Positions 54,295-64,000 of a stretch of DNA of 64,000 nt are shown piece after piece. The stretch comes from Meandrina meandrites (lineage: Eukaryota; Cnidaria; Anthozoa; Scleractinia; Meandrinidae), in NCBI GenBank assembly GCA_963693305.1, contig OY855906.1:16732161-16796160 (forward strand). Reading direction: 5' to 3'. The position numbers and the translations under genes were made by a program. The notes below the pieces were generated by a model. It worked only from the letters and a program-made list of their open reading frames with translations. It was not told where the DNA came from and made no database searches. Positions within the stretch are counted from its first letter, which is position 1, and each line of letters begins with the position of its first letter.

Positions 54295-57200
54295 CTGACT
54301 GACTGACTGACTGGCTGACTGATTGATTGATTGACTGAATGGCTGATTGATTGATTGATTGATTGATTGACTGACTGAATCATTTGTTTCATTCACCTTC
54401 ACCTGTCCCCTGGTGCCAAGTTGGCGCATGGGGCCTCCGCATTGTTTCATTGTTTGACTGATTTACTGATTGATTGATCGATTTGTTTCAGGTCCTTTTG
54501 TGGATTCATTTCCTGGCTACTGTTTTGGCTTTTACAACTATTTACTGGTTCTCGTCATTTTGGACAGGTAAAGAGTCATAAGTATTGTTGATAACTATTT
54601 CATATCTCACTCAGACTTTTAATACCAGATTATGTTGTGATCATCAATTCATTTCAAATTTTTTATATCCTTCCTTGACACATGTTCACTGTTGAAATGT
54701 TCATTTGCGCAGGAGCTCTGATGCTGTTTGGTTTCATATACTGTCCTAACTATACCAGACTTGGTGGCTTTGTGGGAAAGTATGGCATGAAGTAAGTTTA
54801 TTCTCAAAAAAATAGTAATGATTAATGAAATAAAATGATGATGATGATGAATGATGATGACGACATTGATTATGAATATGATTATAATTGTAAATACGTA
54901 AATTATTAAATTAAAACTTAGACCTATACAAGATCATAATAACCTACCCTTTATCTCATAATCTTCCAACATGTTTCATGTCTGGTAAAAATGTCTGGTA
55001 AATAATTATAAAATATTTTAAACTCAGTGGATTAAAAGTGTTGTTACTAACAGCTATTTTTTTGTTTTTTATTTCAGCAAAAATAATTTTGTGATTGCAT
55101 TTTCTGTTGGAGCCATCATGAATGTAACAGCATCTCTTTTAATAGGAATCTACATCACTTTTGAACTGCTGGTGAGTGATGTACTTCCCTTTGATTTGCA
55201 TCGCTCGATCAAACACTGCAATATTATCCTAAATTTCTTGCATTTTCTGAATTCTTGCTTCGATTTTCTTTTCTCTTGGACGTTTGAGAAATCAGGGGCA
55301 TTTACCATAACATCATGACAAACCAGAATTTTCAGTCAAAAAGTCAAAAGGTATGGCTCATTTCAGTGAAAACTTTCTGGAAAGATGGAAAACCTCAGCC
55401 ATATTCCTCTTTTTTCCATTCCATTCAAAATGACTGGAAAATCCCTGTACCATTTGTCAAACCATACTTGCCCCACGCCTCGTGCAGGAATTTAGCAGTG
55501 ACATTAGGACCATTCCATTCCAACTGTTGATTCGTTCAAATGGTAAATGCACTGGACTAGCCGAACCACTTTGAAATGAATTTGGCAATACCACTGGGAT
55601 GGTTCCGTTTCAACTGTTATATGCATGTTCCACTTCAGTGAAAATTGACCCCCTGCAAGTGTTTACACATCAGTCTTTCAGCAGGTAAACTGTTACAACA
55701 CCAATAATGGTCATGAAGAAAATTACCAAGAGTAAATTAATTAAAAGAAAAGTTTTTAGAATATCTGGCATTTAATAAATTTAAGTGTGATGAAGTGTTC
55801 ATTTGCATGAAGTGAATAACTTTTAAATATTTAGAGAGTACTAAATGATTTATTTTTAAGCGATGACGTCATTTTATGACGTCATCGGTTACTGTTATGC
55901 GGAAAAGCGATGGAATTTATGGAATTTTTGGTGTGAGAATTATTCCCTGAATTGAACCAAAGAGCAATGGGAACTAGGTGCATTGTTTGTATTCTTTTTT
56001 AGATCCGCCATCTTGTTTTTGGCAAAGGAAGATATTTTTTTGCAGCTTGTATCATCACCGATCGGCAAACCGTATTTCATTTGTAGCTGTTAAATTGAGA
56101 TTTTGAGTCTGGAGTGAGTGTTGCACTTTATTAGTTATCGAATAAATTTGGCATAAAGTTAAGAAGTGATGTCTGTCGAAACTGCAGAAGAAGTAACCGA
56201 TTATTAGCAGTTTGAAACATCTGTTGAAAAGGTGAGCCATCTTAAACCTTTTTTTAAGCGATGACGATGATGTGATCGATTAATCTCGCCGTGCGAGTGG
56301 ACAGGATCTGTTGTTGTCTGTTGTCTGTTGCCTGTTGCGATCAACCGATCTGTAGAACCGAATACTGGGAAAAGAAATCAAGTCAACTCAACAAGAAATC
56401 GTCGCATAGAACTCAAAGCAAAATACTCCTGGGCCGTTAGAAAGGACTAATTTAAAGCATAAACGAAAGAAACAAATTATATTTAATGCGTTCTATAAGA
56501 TTTAGTAAACAGAAATCTTTCCATTCTTTAAAACAAAAGGTGTAAACAATTTTAGACAGCGTTTGACCTTGCATCGTATATCGTGTATCGTTTTTCATAT
56601 GTCACGCCCAGATAACGCAATTTTTGTTGAACAATCAGTCAGCACAGAAGTTGTAAGTTTCTTTTATTTACCCTAATTTTTTGACAAATGTCCTGAAAAT
56701 TATTAAAGACCTCTTGTGAAACGTCATCCCTTCTGCATGCATCGCGTGCCGGTTATTTCCACAAGCTGAACACTTCAGACAATATATATATGTCTGATAG
56801 CTGAATTCATTTGCCTGTACATAGTAAAGGACTTTTTTTAACGTTATTCACTACTTTTTTTTTCTCAGGCTTTTGAATGTGATAATGAAGAAGAAACTTG
56901 TTTACGACAGAAGGAGCAAATGTATTGGTCCAGTATGTATCACTGTTGGGTTTAATCTACACAATCTTGAGATAAGAGTTTGCACAGTGGAATGCATTCT
57001 ACCTTTTGTGCTTCTCCACAGTGTGAAAATTATATTTATTTATTATAACAAACTTGTTAAACCGCCTGAATACAACATACTGTCCTGGGCCCACTATGGG
57101 AGATGTGGTGGCCTAATGGTAAGCATGCGGATCAAGTGGTCTGGATTTGAGCCCTGGCTGCAGTCATTGTGCTGTGTTCTTGGCAAGACATTTCACTCTC

Positions 57201-60200
57201 ATAGTGCCTCTCTCCACCCAGTTATATAAGTGGGTACTAGCGAACTAATAGGTAAAGGTAAGGTAAAGTCTGCGTCAAGCCTAGTGGCCCATCAGGCCGG
57301 AGCTTATCACGGTTTCCATAGCATGAAGTGACTAGGAGTATTTCTACTCCCCCCTGGATGGGATGCTTGTCCATCACAGGGTTACCCCAAGCAGTAAATT
57401 CGCCGGTACCAATTTATACACCTGGGTGGTGAGAGGCACTATGAGAGTAAAGTGTCTTGCCCAAGAACACAATGCAGTGCCCCGGCCAGGGCTCAAACCT
57501 GGACCGTTTGATCCGTAGTCCAGTGCACTAACCATAAGCCACTGTGCCTCCCACTACCAGCGAACTAATGCTAAGCTACTAGCCAACTAATGCTGGGGGG
57601 TAACTCTGTGATGGACTAGCATCCCATCAAGGGAGGGGGGAGTAGAAATACTCCTATTCGCTTCATGCTTCTGAAACTGAGATGAGCTCCAGCATTATGG
57701 GCAATTATTGGCTTGGCGCAGACTCAACTGTTTTACCTTTACTGGGCCCACTGGGCCATTCCGCAGCAAAATCATACTCTCACTGATATTTTTGAGAGCT
57801 TGAAAGACCTATCCAATCAGTGGCTTGTACTTATAAAGCCAAAATCTGGGAATACCCTGTACCTTCCATTCACAGCCTGCAGCTAGCATATATGTGCTTG
57901 TAACTGGAACTATAACCAAATGGGATTTCATTGTAGGCTTTGTTTAAGCCAATTAGTTTGGGCCAGGGGAGTGTGCACCCATACCTTTTTGCCTGATTTA
58001 TTTATTGTAAAAATAAGTGATAATATTTTACTTTTATTTTCTAGTCATCTTCTACCTTGCTCAGGCATTTTTCCTGGTGTGCAGTGTGTTGATCTGTGCC
58101 ATTTTGTTTCATAACTTCAAGACAGAGGTAAGGCAGAGCTATTTGCCGTTCACACCCTTGCAGTGATACATCCTGCCCATGTGGTGCCGCATTAATAATA
58201 AAATTAAATGATCCATAAAGGTCACCAAGCACTTGTGGGTTATCCATTTACATCATAGATGGTGTAGACAGGGTATAAATGTGTCTGATCAGTTGGTGAA
58301 GGGATCTGTTATAGACAGGACAGCCAAAATGTTGTTTATATGATCCTAAAACCTATGCAGATAATGAAATCATTTTTGTAGGTCATGCACTTGTGGGAGG
58401 CGTGGTGGCTTATGGTTACTGTGCTGAACTCTAGATCGAGCAGTCCAGGTTTGAGCCCTGGCCAGGGACATTGTGTTGTGTTCTTGGCTAAGACACTAAC
58501 TCTTACAGTGCCTCTCTCCATCCAGGAGTATAAAATTAATGGGTACCATAGACTTTAAAGGGGCTGTGTCACAGATTTTAACAGATTTTTGAACAGCAAA
58601 AAACTTATATTTGTGGCATAGCAAACCTAAAAATAATGAACCATTTCTATTAGCAATTATTGCAACTTGAAAAATTAAGCCTTAATTTTTCAAGTTGTTT
58701 CCGAGCATCTTCAAAAAATCAATATTTATAGCCTTAGTTTCATTTCTATCTCCAAATTTAGGTCATATCTTCCTTAAATGTTCAAAGATAATGTTTTTCA
58801 TAGGTTTAGTTGCCTACCACTAATTTCAGAACAGTTTAGACCAAAAATCTGCAAAATCTTTGTGATGTAGCTCGTTTAATGCTGGGGGGCAACCCTGCGA
58901 TGGACAAGCATTCCATCTAGGGGAAACTAGAAATACTGCCAGTTGCTTGATGCTACAGAAACCGGGATAAGCTCTGGCTTTGTAGGCTACAAGGCTGAAA
59001 TGCAGACTTTATATCTACACTTGGCACACTACATAATTAGTCATTCTACACAGTCGGTAACCAAAGAGCTTGGTCTGAGAAAAGGAAGGAATGGTTATAG
59101 ATGAAATTCTAATTGATTATTCATTCAATTGTTTGACATGTAAACAAAATTTAGCCAGTGTGTTCAAGTTTCGTTTGTTTTTATCTGTAGGTGGGAGACC
59201 TAATTGAGACTTACCTGGTCCAGATAAGGGACATTGATAAAGTCATGAAAAGTGCCAAGACAGGAAGCGTCAAGGAGAGAAGAAGTGCAGCTTTTGAACT
59301 TGCCAGCTTAGCTGCCACGGGAGATGACACAAAGTTTAGAATTGTACAGGAGGGAGGGTAAGCTTACTAACATACTTACAGTTCACCTGTTAACTGAAAA
59401 GCTCGTTAAAATGAAGTTGTCATAAGAAGTATGTACAACTGCAGGTGGTATGATTTGGGCCTTAGCTTGTCTTTCTTATTTTACCTTCTGGACATGCACC
59501 ATTCCTTTTACAAGGGGATAAGGGTGCATGTCAAGTAGATCTCAGGCGCCCGGGGGGGGGGGGGGGACTCCCATATGAAATGGATGGGGATGCTCGTCAT
59601 CTTGCTTAGGGGTGTAAATTTCGGATTTTGGTCTCACTTAGGGTGCTCTGGGCAAAATGTCATTATTTTTAGCTGTCAAGGTCTCGTTTAGGGTTGCACA
59701 CGAAGAAATAACAAAAAAGAAAGAATTTTGATTCGTTATATTTACTCTTACTCGCTCATGAACAAGCCCACCTGGCTTTTCTGGCCTTCACAGCCCTAAA
59801 AGTTTACCCAAGTCTTTGTTTTCTTGTGAAATTTCAGCCGGATTTAAGTTCTCTTTCAGCCGGTGAAATTAGCCGGCAGCGGGCCCTTAGTGACAACCCT
59901 GCTTTTAGGGGTCTGCATAATGTTCGGCCACACCCAGATTGGTCTCTTTTAGGGGTTAAATTCAACATTTCCGACGAGCATCCCCGTCCATTTCATATGG
60001 GAGTCCCCCCCCCCCCCCCCCCCCCGGGCTCAGGCGTAAGGTAGATTTCTAAGGAAGGACACCCGTCTAAGAGGGCACCTCTCCAAAACAGACACCTTAG
60101 TTTATCAAAGGGAGTTGTGGGTATACATGTATAGAATGATCCCTTTTTCTTCAACTGACATTACCCACTTGGCTCCAAACAGGCTCGCTTGAATAGGATT

Positions 60201-63200
60201 GAAAACTAACCTTCTGATCAAATAATCCATATTGACATCTGTTTTCAGGGTGCCAGCTTTGATGAATTTATGTCTGTCACAAGACCAGGTAAAAGCTATT
60301 TTCCTGCTAATATAAAAATCTCAGAGTAATACAGTCGACTCCCGATAACTCGAACCCTCGCTAACTCGAACCTCGCGCTAACTCGAACCAAAATCTATTT
60401 CCCCTGGATTTCCGTCATACGTTTACTGTAATTTTACCCTCGGTAACTCGAACCTTTGATAACTTGAACCTCCCACTAACTTGAACCAATTTTCGTTTCC
60501 CTTCAGGTCATTTTCCATATAATTTTACCCTCGATAACTCTAACTATGTTTGTCAATACGTGACAAGTCAAAGTAAATAGTGTACTGTAGACCAAAACAT
60601 TGAATTTATTTTGAAGCAGCCGTGTATTTAATTCTTTGTCTTTTTTTTTTTTTTGCATTACACAAAACGTGTTCAGTCTGCTTTTGGTTTAGGTTGATAC
60701 CAATTCTTTCAAATCTAATGTTAGAAAACTTTCAAGGATAATCGATAGTAACAGATTAGTTGAGAAGCGTCAGGGCGTATTATGCCTACACTGTATTTCT
60801 CGAAAAAGTAAATCACATGAACTCGGTAGCAATATCCCAACATTGTTCTCTTTGAAACCTGGAAAGTTCCCATTACCTGTACTTCTCCTGCTGCTTTGTT
60901 TTGTTTCATGTTACATTACGTTCGGATTTATACAGTAATCTCAGGAGTAATGTATTGTTCCATTTTGACTCGACTTCTATACAATTAAATTTGGTTAAAA
61001 TGTACATTGTATGAATCAAATACAGTGAACACCGTTTTTTACATAGTTTCGGTCATTTGTTCTCAACTCTCGATAACTCAAACTCCTGGTAACTCGAACC
61101 ATTTTCAATTTCCCTTGAAGGTTCGAGTTATCGGGAGTTGACTGTATTTCAATATTGCATTTCTATTAAATGCCAGGTCCTCTTGTACTACCGCTATTTT
61201 TTTTTTTGTTATAATTAGTGATTATTGGAGGCCCATGTCACCATCCCCCCAAATACCCCCTTTCTAGCCAAGATTTTGTCACTTCTATGTAGTGAAACAA
61301 ATTAAGTCTTTACATGCTTGAAGTTTTGGTTATTGATAATTTCTTTTATTAAGAAAAAAATAATTTTCTCTTCTTAGGCAACTCAAGAATATGCAATTGA
61401 AGCTATATCAGAACTGCTGACAGTTCCTGTCATTCAGGTTTGAAATTTGTGTTTTTGTCGTGGTTTGTACAAATGTGGCCCGTGCTCCCAGTAATGGACT
61501 ATCAGGAAGGCTTTGCCCAAAAGGGGTTATTTTTTCAAAGAGCCTTTCAAATAAACATTGAACAGACTGACTTAATAATAATTATTGATTCATCTGGTAA
61601 GTATTTTACGGGATTATTTATTAAAGTAAGTGAAAAATTAAGAAAATTGATGCAGTAGCACTACTGTATGCATGTGCATGTGAGAAAAGATTACCACTTT
61701 TATCAAAAGTGTATGAAAGGGTTATCTTTTCTGCCAAAATGTTATATCAAAGGGTGAGGGTTTGAGTAGCCCCCTCCTCCCAGTATTGGGCCAACAAAAC
61801 TACTATTTTTCAATCCTGGAAAAATTTTGGAAAATTAAATGGGCCTTGTCACGGATTTTAACAGCTTCTTGAACAGCCAGAATATATATTTGTGGTGTAG
61901 GAAACCCAAAAATAATGGGCCACTTTCATTAACAATTGCTATATTAGAGCACTGAAACTGTTAGCAAGCGTCTTTGGCTGTGGATGGCTTGGATGGAAGT
62001 GGACTACAACTTGAAAATTAAGGCTAAACTTTTCAAGTTGTTTCCACATGTCTTCAAAAAAGTTTGACTTCTGTCCACAAATTAAGGTTATATCTCCCTT
62101 TAGATGTTCAAAGGTAATGTTTTTCATGTGTTAAGCTGCCTACCACTAATTTTAGAACATTTTAGACCAAAAATCGTCAAAGCAACTGCAATTTGTTCAT
62201 TGGTAAAACCTTTACAAAATTGTACTAAAAGTTGAACCTCAACGTTATTTGTGTAGCTGCAATAGGATACCAAAGACGGGAATATCTAAACCCCTTCGAG
62301 CCACCTTAACTACATCAGTCAGTGAAATGCTTTCAGCTGGGGAAATGATTTCCCTGATTGCATGTACATTTTGAAACAAGACAGAGAAACCTAAAAACGT
62401 ATAGAAAATGAGCTTGAAATCCATCTGCATTCACAGGCTACTTATATTCAACATCATTAAATAAAGCAAACTTGTGTGTTTTGCTTGTTAGGACCAATTT
62501 GTTGAACTTGGTGGAGTGCGTACCATGTGCGCTCTGTTGCACTCCAAGGAGAATCGTGTGGTGAATGAGGCTGTGACAGCTCTCTCTTACATAGTGTCTG
62601 ACAGTGAGGCAAACAGACAGGTTGTCATCGGAGAAAATGGGTAAGAAGAAACAATATAGCTCATGGAATATTGCATTTCCTAAGTTTTTATTGGTTTACA
62701 GGCCATGGTATATGAGCTGACATATACCATGGACCACAAATGTGGTAGGTGTACTCATATACGGGAACAACCGGGCATTTCGAATATTGCAATTCTTTGG
62801 GCGTTTTTGATAAAACAATTATTGCACTCACACTTGTGAGATAGTTGTAGCCAACTCGGCATTATGCGCCTCGTTGGCTATCTACCATCTCGTATCCAAC
62901 GCTCGCTCATGGAATAATTGTTAAGTATAATGTAGACACGGTGCATGATGCAATTTGTGTGTTGAACTTTGCTTCGTGATAGCATGCAGATAATTAACAA
63001 TTTAACTATTGTTTTTCTTTTCATTTGCAGTCTGGAAGATTTGTGTTACGTTGCTGAACGAAGTAAGATATATTTAATTCAGTCAGTAATTTGCTTTAGC
63101 ACAAGTGTCAGACTAACTCAACTATTGGTTGAGTTCATCTGCAACCCGGGTGTAGGTTGCACTAGAGGGCTTATAGATCCCAGAAGTAAATAAAGGGTAC

Positions 63201-63754
63201 AACAGAATTCAGAAACATGTGACGATAATTACTGTTCTTTTCCTCTCTTTATATGAGACGCATTTTGTTTTAACCATTTGATAATTTTTGGTTTGTAGGG
63301 CAAAATAATGGTGATTAATGTCGTATTTCTTTTTTGCTGTTTCAGTCCAAATTCCAGCTTCTCGCATTGTTGCTGCAATCTTCCTTGAACTTGCATTTAC
63401 TGCAGAAATAAGAGTCATGCTTTCTCAGCAAAGTGCTCCAGGTAGGATATTCTTCGATGAACTTTAAATCTTCAAGTTTCTTGTTAAACAAAATGTAGCT
63501 CACTCCTTTTTTCAACATTTCTCCAAAGCAAGTCGTTTTCCTGCCTCCTAGGATCAGTAAAATACCCTCCTCTATTGGTTGGTCGTGGGCTGCCGTTTCT
63601 TGATTTCCAACTTTATATAATTTGTTTTCTTGTTATTTTTCCAGCCACGTCACTTGTACACCTGTGTAAACTCCGAGATCCAGAAACTCAGCGTCTGGCT
63701 CTTCAAACATTGGAGCTGCTGGCTATTGAGAATTCTGATGTCATCATAACACAT
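50895..63754 (+). CDS. Ubiquitin-like / transmembrane / armadillo-repeat protein, 15 exons, 3' end outside window
   Basis: Exons read by eye: 50895-50927, 52312-52464, 53106-53168, 53886-54065, 54492-54567, 54713-54791, 55078-55175, 58045-58127, 59191-59357, 60249-60288, 61378-61437, 62492-62640, 63031-63062, 63346-63441, 63645-63754. All use GT-AG, and the phases agree at every junction, giving 473 residues with no stop. Order: ubiquitin-like domain (about 1-79), charged linker (about 80-143), three or four membrane segments (144-250), armadillo-type helical repeats (256 onward). The last exon ends at a GTAAGC donor in frame, so more exons follow. I do not recognise a named family with this architecture. 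By analogy it could tether ARM-based binding to a membrane. The only uncertain junction is the exon 7 donor (see findings). Confidence 0.8.
51690..51918. repeat. Short repeat with inverted ends and GTCGCC motifs, intron 1
   Basis: CCTCCAAGTTTTTTT on the left and CTTAACTTGGAGGGTTGTA on the right are inverted. The interior repeats TTTAGTCGCCA-type motifs, related to the 22340 and 37047 repeats. Just upstream is a run of about 27 C residues (51546-51572). Confidence 0.5.
52131..52184. repeat. Simple repeats, intron 1
   Basis: Three CTCACCCC-type units are followed by a CT dinucleotide run of about 10 copies. Confidence 0.9.
53461..53620. mobile_element. 160-bp hAT-type MITE, intron 3
   Basis: The ends CAGTGGCGGATCCA and TGGATCCGCCTCTG are inverted, with GAAGTG on both sides (53455-53460, 53621-53626). 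The arms continue with poly-C/GGGCCC stretches. Ends of this type are characteristic of hAT MITEs; a full 8-bp duplication is not preserved. Confidence 0.7.
53761..53833 (-). pseudogene. tRNA-Ile(GAT)-like pseudo-tRNA, intron 3
   Basis: On the minus strand, ATGGTTCAGTGGATAAAGCA is the D arm, the anticodon loop CTGATGT gives GAT (isoleucine), and GGTTTGATTCC is a near-match B box. The acceptor stem has several mismatches and the anticodon stem one, so it is probably a SINE head or degenerate copy and not a working tRNA. Confidence 0.5.
54147..54485. repeat. GATT/GACT tetranucleotide microsatellite, intron 4
   Basis: About 340 bp of TGAT and TGAC units are interrupted by a unique stretch of about 65 bp near 54385-54450, just before exon 5. 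The minus-strand ORF of NQSINQSI repeats is an artefact. Confidence 0.95.
55294..55551. repeat. Element with CATTTACCAT inverted ends, intron 7
   Basis: GGGCATTTACCATAAC and ATGGTAAATGC face each other. The interior has GGAAAACCTC and CCATTCCATTC motifs, and a partial relative of the interior follows at 55560-55670. No TSD was read. Confidence 0.45.
55852..56268. repeat. About 400-bp insert between 16-bp direct repeats, with paired CRE sites
   Basis: TTTTTAAGCGATGACG occurs at about 55854-55869 and again at about 56252-56267 in the same orientation, as a TSD would. Two exact TGACGTCA palindromes (55864-55871 and 55877-55884) sit at the left edge. The interior has no ORF of note. Confidence 0.45.
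57104..57741 (+). mobile_element. tRNA-headed SINE, split by a second SINE
   Basis: The head has GTGGTGGCCTAATGGTAAGC (A-box region) and GGATTTGAGCCCTGGC (B-box region), followed by a body with TTCTTGGCAAGACATTTCAC and GTGCCTCTCTCCACCCAG. It breaks at 57249 and resumes at 57559 with GCGAACTAATGCT, then GATGGACTAGCATCCCATC, and ends near 57741. The part with GGACTAGCATCCCATC is the segment I recognise as widespread in cnidarian SINEs. Confidence 0.75.
57250..57558 (-). mobile_element. SINE of the same family inserted in the 57.1-kb SINE
   Basis: A full-length copy is in inverted orientation, flanked by AGCGAACTAAT on both sides (57239-57249, 57559-57569), an 11-bp TSD. It reads from GGTAAAGTCTGCGTCAAGCC to CTAACCATAAGCCACTGTGC on the plus strand. 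Confidence 0.85.
58397..59011 (+). mobile_element. SINE of the same family, split by a MITE
   Basis: The head (GCGTGGTGGCTTATGGTTAC, CCAGGTTTGAGCCCTGG) and body run to 58558 and resume at 58876 with AATGCTGGGGGGCAACCCTG. The end is near 59011. It is diverged from the 57-kb copies. Confidence 0.75.
58559..58875. mobile_element. 317-bp MITE with TTAA TSD, inserted in a SINE
   Basis: The ends AGGGGCTGTGTCACAGATTT and AAATCTTTGTGATGTAGCTC are imperfect inverted repeats. TTAA is on both sides (58555-58558, 58876-58879). The interior includes CAACTTGAAAAATTAAGCC and an inverted partner, TTTTTCAAGTTG. A second copy is at about 61839-62175 in the same gene. Confidence 0.8.
59549..60028. mobile_element. 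480-bp element with poly-G/poly-C ends and 8-bp TSD, intron 9
   Basis: The ends CCCGGGGGGG and CCCCCCCGGG are followed by GACTCCCATATGAAATGGAT and GGGGATGCTCGTC, mirrored on the right, for about 60 bp. CTCAGGCG is on both sides (59541-59548, 60029-60036), an 8-bp TSD consistent with hAT. Confidence 0.85.
60332..61144. mobile_element. 813-bp pogo/Tigger-like MITE, TA TSD, intron 10
   Basis: The ends CAGTCGACTCCCGATAACTC and GAGTTATCGGGAGTTGACTG are inverted repeats with one mismatch, flanked by TA (60330-60331, 61145-61146). Additional CGATAACTCGAACC-type copies follow inside each end. It is non-coding. A solo relative of the end (CAGTCAACTCTCGTTATAGC) is at about 16250. Confidence 0.8.
61839..62175. 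mobile_element. Second copy of the 58.6-kb MITE, intron 11
   Basis: The left end ATGGGCCTTGTCACGGATTT after TTAA (61835-61838) and interior blocks (TTTGTGGTGTAGGAAACC, GCCTACCACTAATTTTAGAA) match the copy at 58559-58875 in order. It has about 65 extra bases near 61950-62010, and the right end has decayed. Confidence 0.7.
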
Positions 63755-63790
63755 GTAAGCTCTAATCTTTTACATCTTTTACAAAGTAGA

Positions 63791-64000
63791 TATAGGTTAA
63801 GTCTGCATACGAGCCTAGTGGCCCATCAGGCCAGAGCTTATCCCGGTTTCCATAGCATGAGGCGACTAGGAGTATTGCTACTCCCCCCTGGATGGGATGC
63901 TAGTCCATCGCAGGGTTACCGCCAGCAGTAAATTCGCCGGTACCCATTTATACACCTGGGTGGAGAGAGACACTTTGAGAGTAAAATGTCTTGCCCAAGA
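63791..64000 (-). mobile_element. SINE of the 57-kb family, cut by the window end
   Basis: Inverted orientation, from GTTAAGTCTGCATACGAGCC through GGATGGGATGCTAGTCCATC to TGTCTTGCCCAAGA at the last base. It begins 36 bp after the exon 15 donor, and its tRNA head lies outside the window. Confidence 0.85.

Larger units (their letters stand above)
54492..58127 (+). other. Exons 5-8: membrane segments
   Basis: Exon 5 encodes VLLWIHFLATVLAFTTIYWF (residues 144-163). Exon 6 encodes a shorter hydrophobic run, ALMLFGFIYCP, followed by a glycine-rich loop. Exon 7 encodes FVIAFSVGAIMNVTASLLIG and beyond. Exon 8 encodes IFYLAQAFFLVCSVLICAIL. No N-terminal signal peptide precedes the ubiquitin-like domain, so that domain would face the cytosol. 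An even number of crossings would place the ARM repeats there too. Confidence 0.65.
59191..63754 (+). other. Exons 9-15: armadillo-type repeats
   Basis: Helical repeats begin VKERRSAAFELASLAA, followed by IVQEGGVPALMNLCLSQDQA, TQEYAIEAISELLT, FVELGGVRTMCALLHSKEN and RVVNEAVTALSYIV. The last exons add ASRIVAAIFLELAF and LVHLCKLRDPETQRLALQTL. The G-G-V-x-x-L pattern followed by amphipathic helices is typical of ARM repeats that bind extended peptides. At least four repeats are in the window. Confidence 0.75.

Noticed and set aside
54175..54450. Minus-strand ORF rich in NQSI repeats
   Set aside because: Translation of a GATT/GACT microsatellite in an intron.

Overview
This is an intron-rich, AT-rich eukaryotic window with no prokaryotic features. 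It is most likely from an anthozoan cnidarian, probably a stony coral. That assignment is inferred from the mix of repeats: Penelope-like fragments, a Mutator-like transposase of the type common in cnidarians, Harbinger, pogo and hAT elements, TTAA-type MITEs, and a tRNA-headed SINE containing a stretch I recognise as widespread in cnidarians. There is no rRNA, CRISPR array or operon. Only two host loci are well supported: the first exon of a ribokinase-like gene (minus strand, 4235-4538), and the first 15 coding exons of a gene at the right end (plus strand, 50895-63754, continuing past the window).

Layout. 0.3-1.7 kb: two hairpin elements. 1.65-11.5 kb: a segment bounded by a long inverted repeat, holding a broken THAP domain near its left end and the ribokinase exon. 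Immediately upstream of the ribokinase ATG sits a 4.2-kb element (4548-8774) with about 85-bp terminal inverted repeats and a perfect 9-bp target-site duplication. Inside it two arrays of about 54-bp palindromic units face each other as mirror images. 9.6-15.1 kb: inverted repeats, a Penelope endonuclease fragment, an orphan first exon of a Crypton/DUF3504-like gene, and three tRNA-like units. 15.5-23.3 kb: mostly featureless apart from one terminal exon on the minus strand and a duplicated 390-bp block. 23.3-30.1 kb: nested hAT-type elements, a LINE with an intact 640-codon reverse transcriptase ORF, a small Harbinger derivative and a foldback element. 30.5-38.6 kb: a deleted pogo/Tigger element, a TTAA element with a nested hAT, and two more foldbacks. 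38.9-40.0 kb: a truncated LINE. 40.6-46.6 kb: a segment whose two ends are inverted arrays of the same 20-bp repeat, containing a broken integrase-like gene split by a 3.8-kb hAT-like element and a Penelope reverse transcriptase fragment. 46.6-50.0 kb: a broken F-box-like ORF and a Mutator-like transposase ORF.

The right-hand gene spliced cleanly by eye at all but one junction. It predicts at least 473 residues: an N-terminal ubiquitin-like domain, a linker, three or four membrane segments, then armadillo-type repeats. I do not recognise a named family with this order of domains. Its introns carry SINEs, MITEs and hAT-type insertions, several nested with readable target-site duplications.

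The strongest observations are the mirror-image palindromic arrays in the element that separates the ribokinase start codon from its upstream region, the second independent case of inverted tandem arrays at 40.6-46.6 kb, and the ubiquitin-like/transmembrane/armadillo gene. All calls are from reading the sequence; no database search was run.
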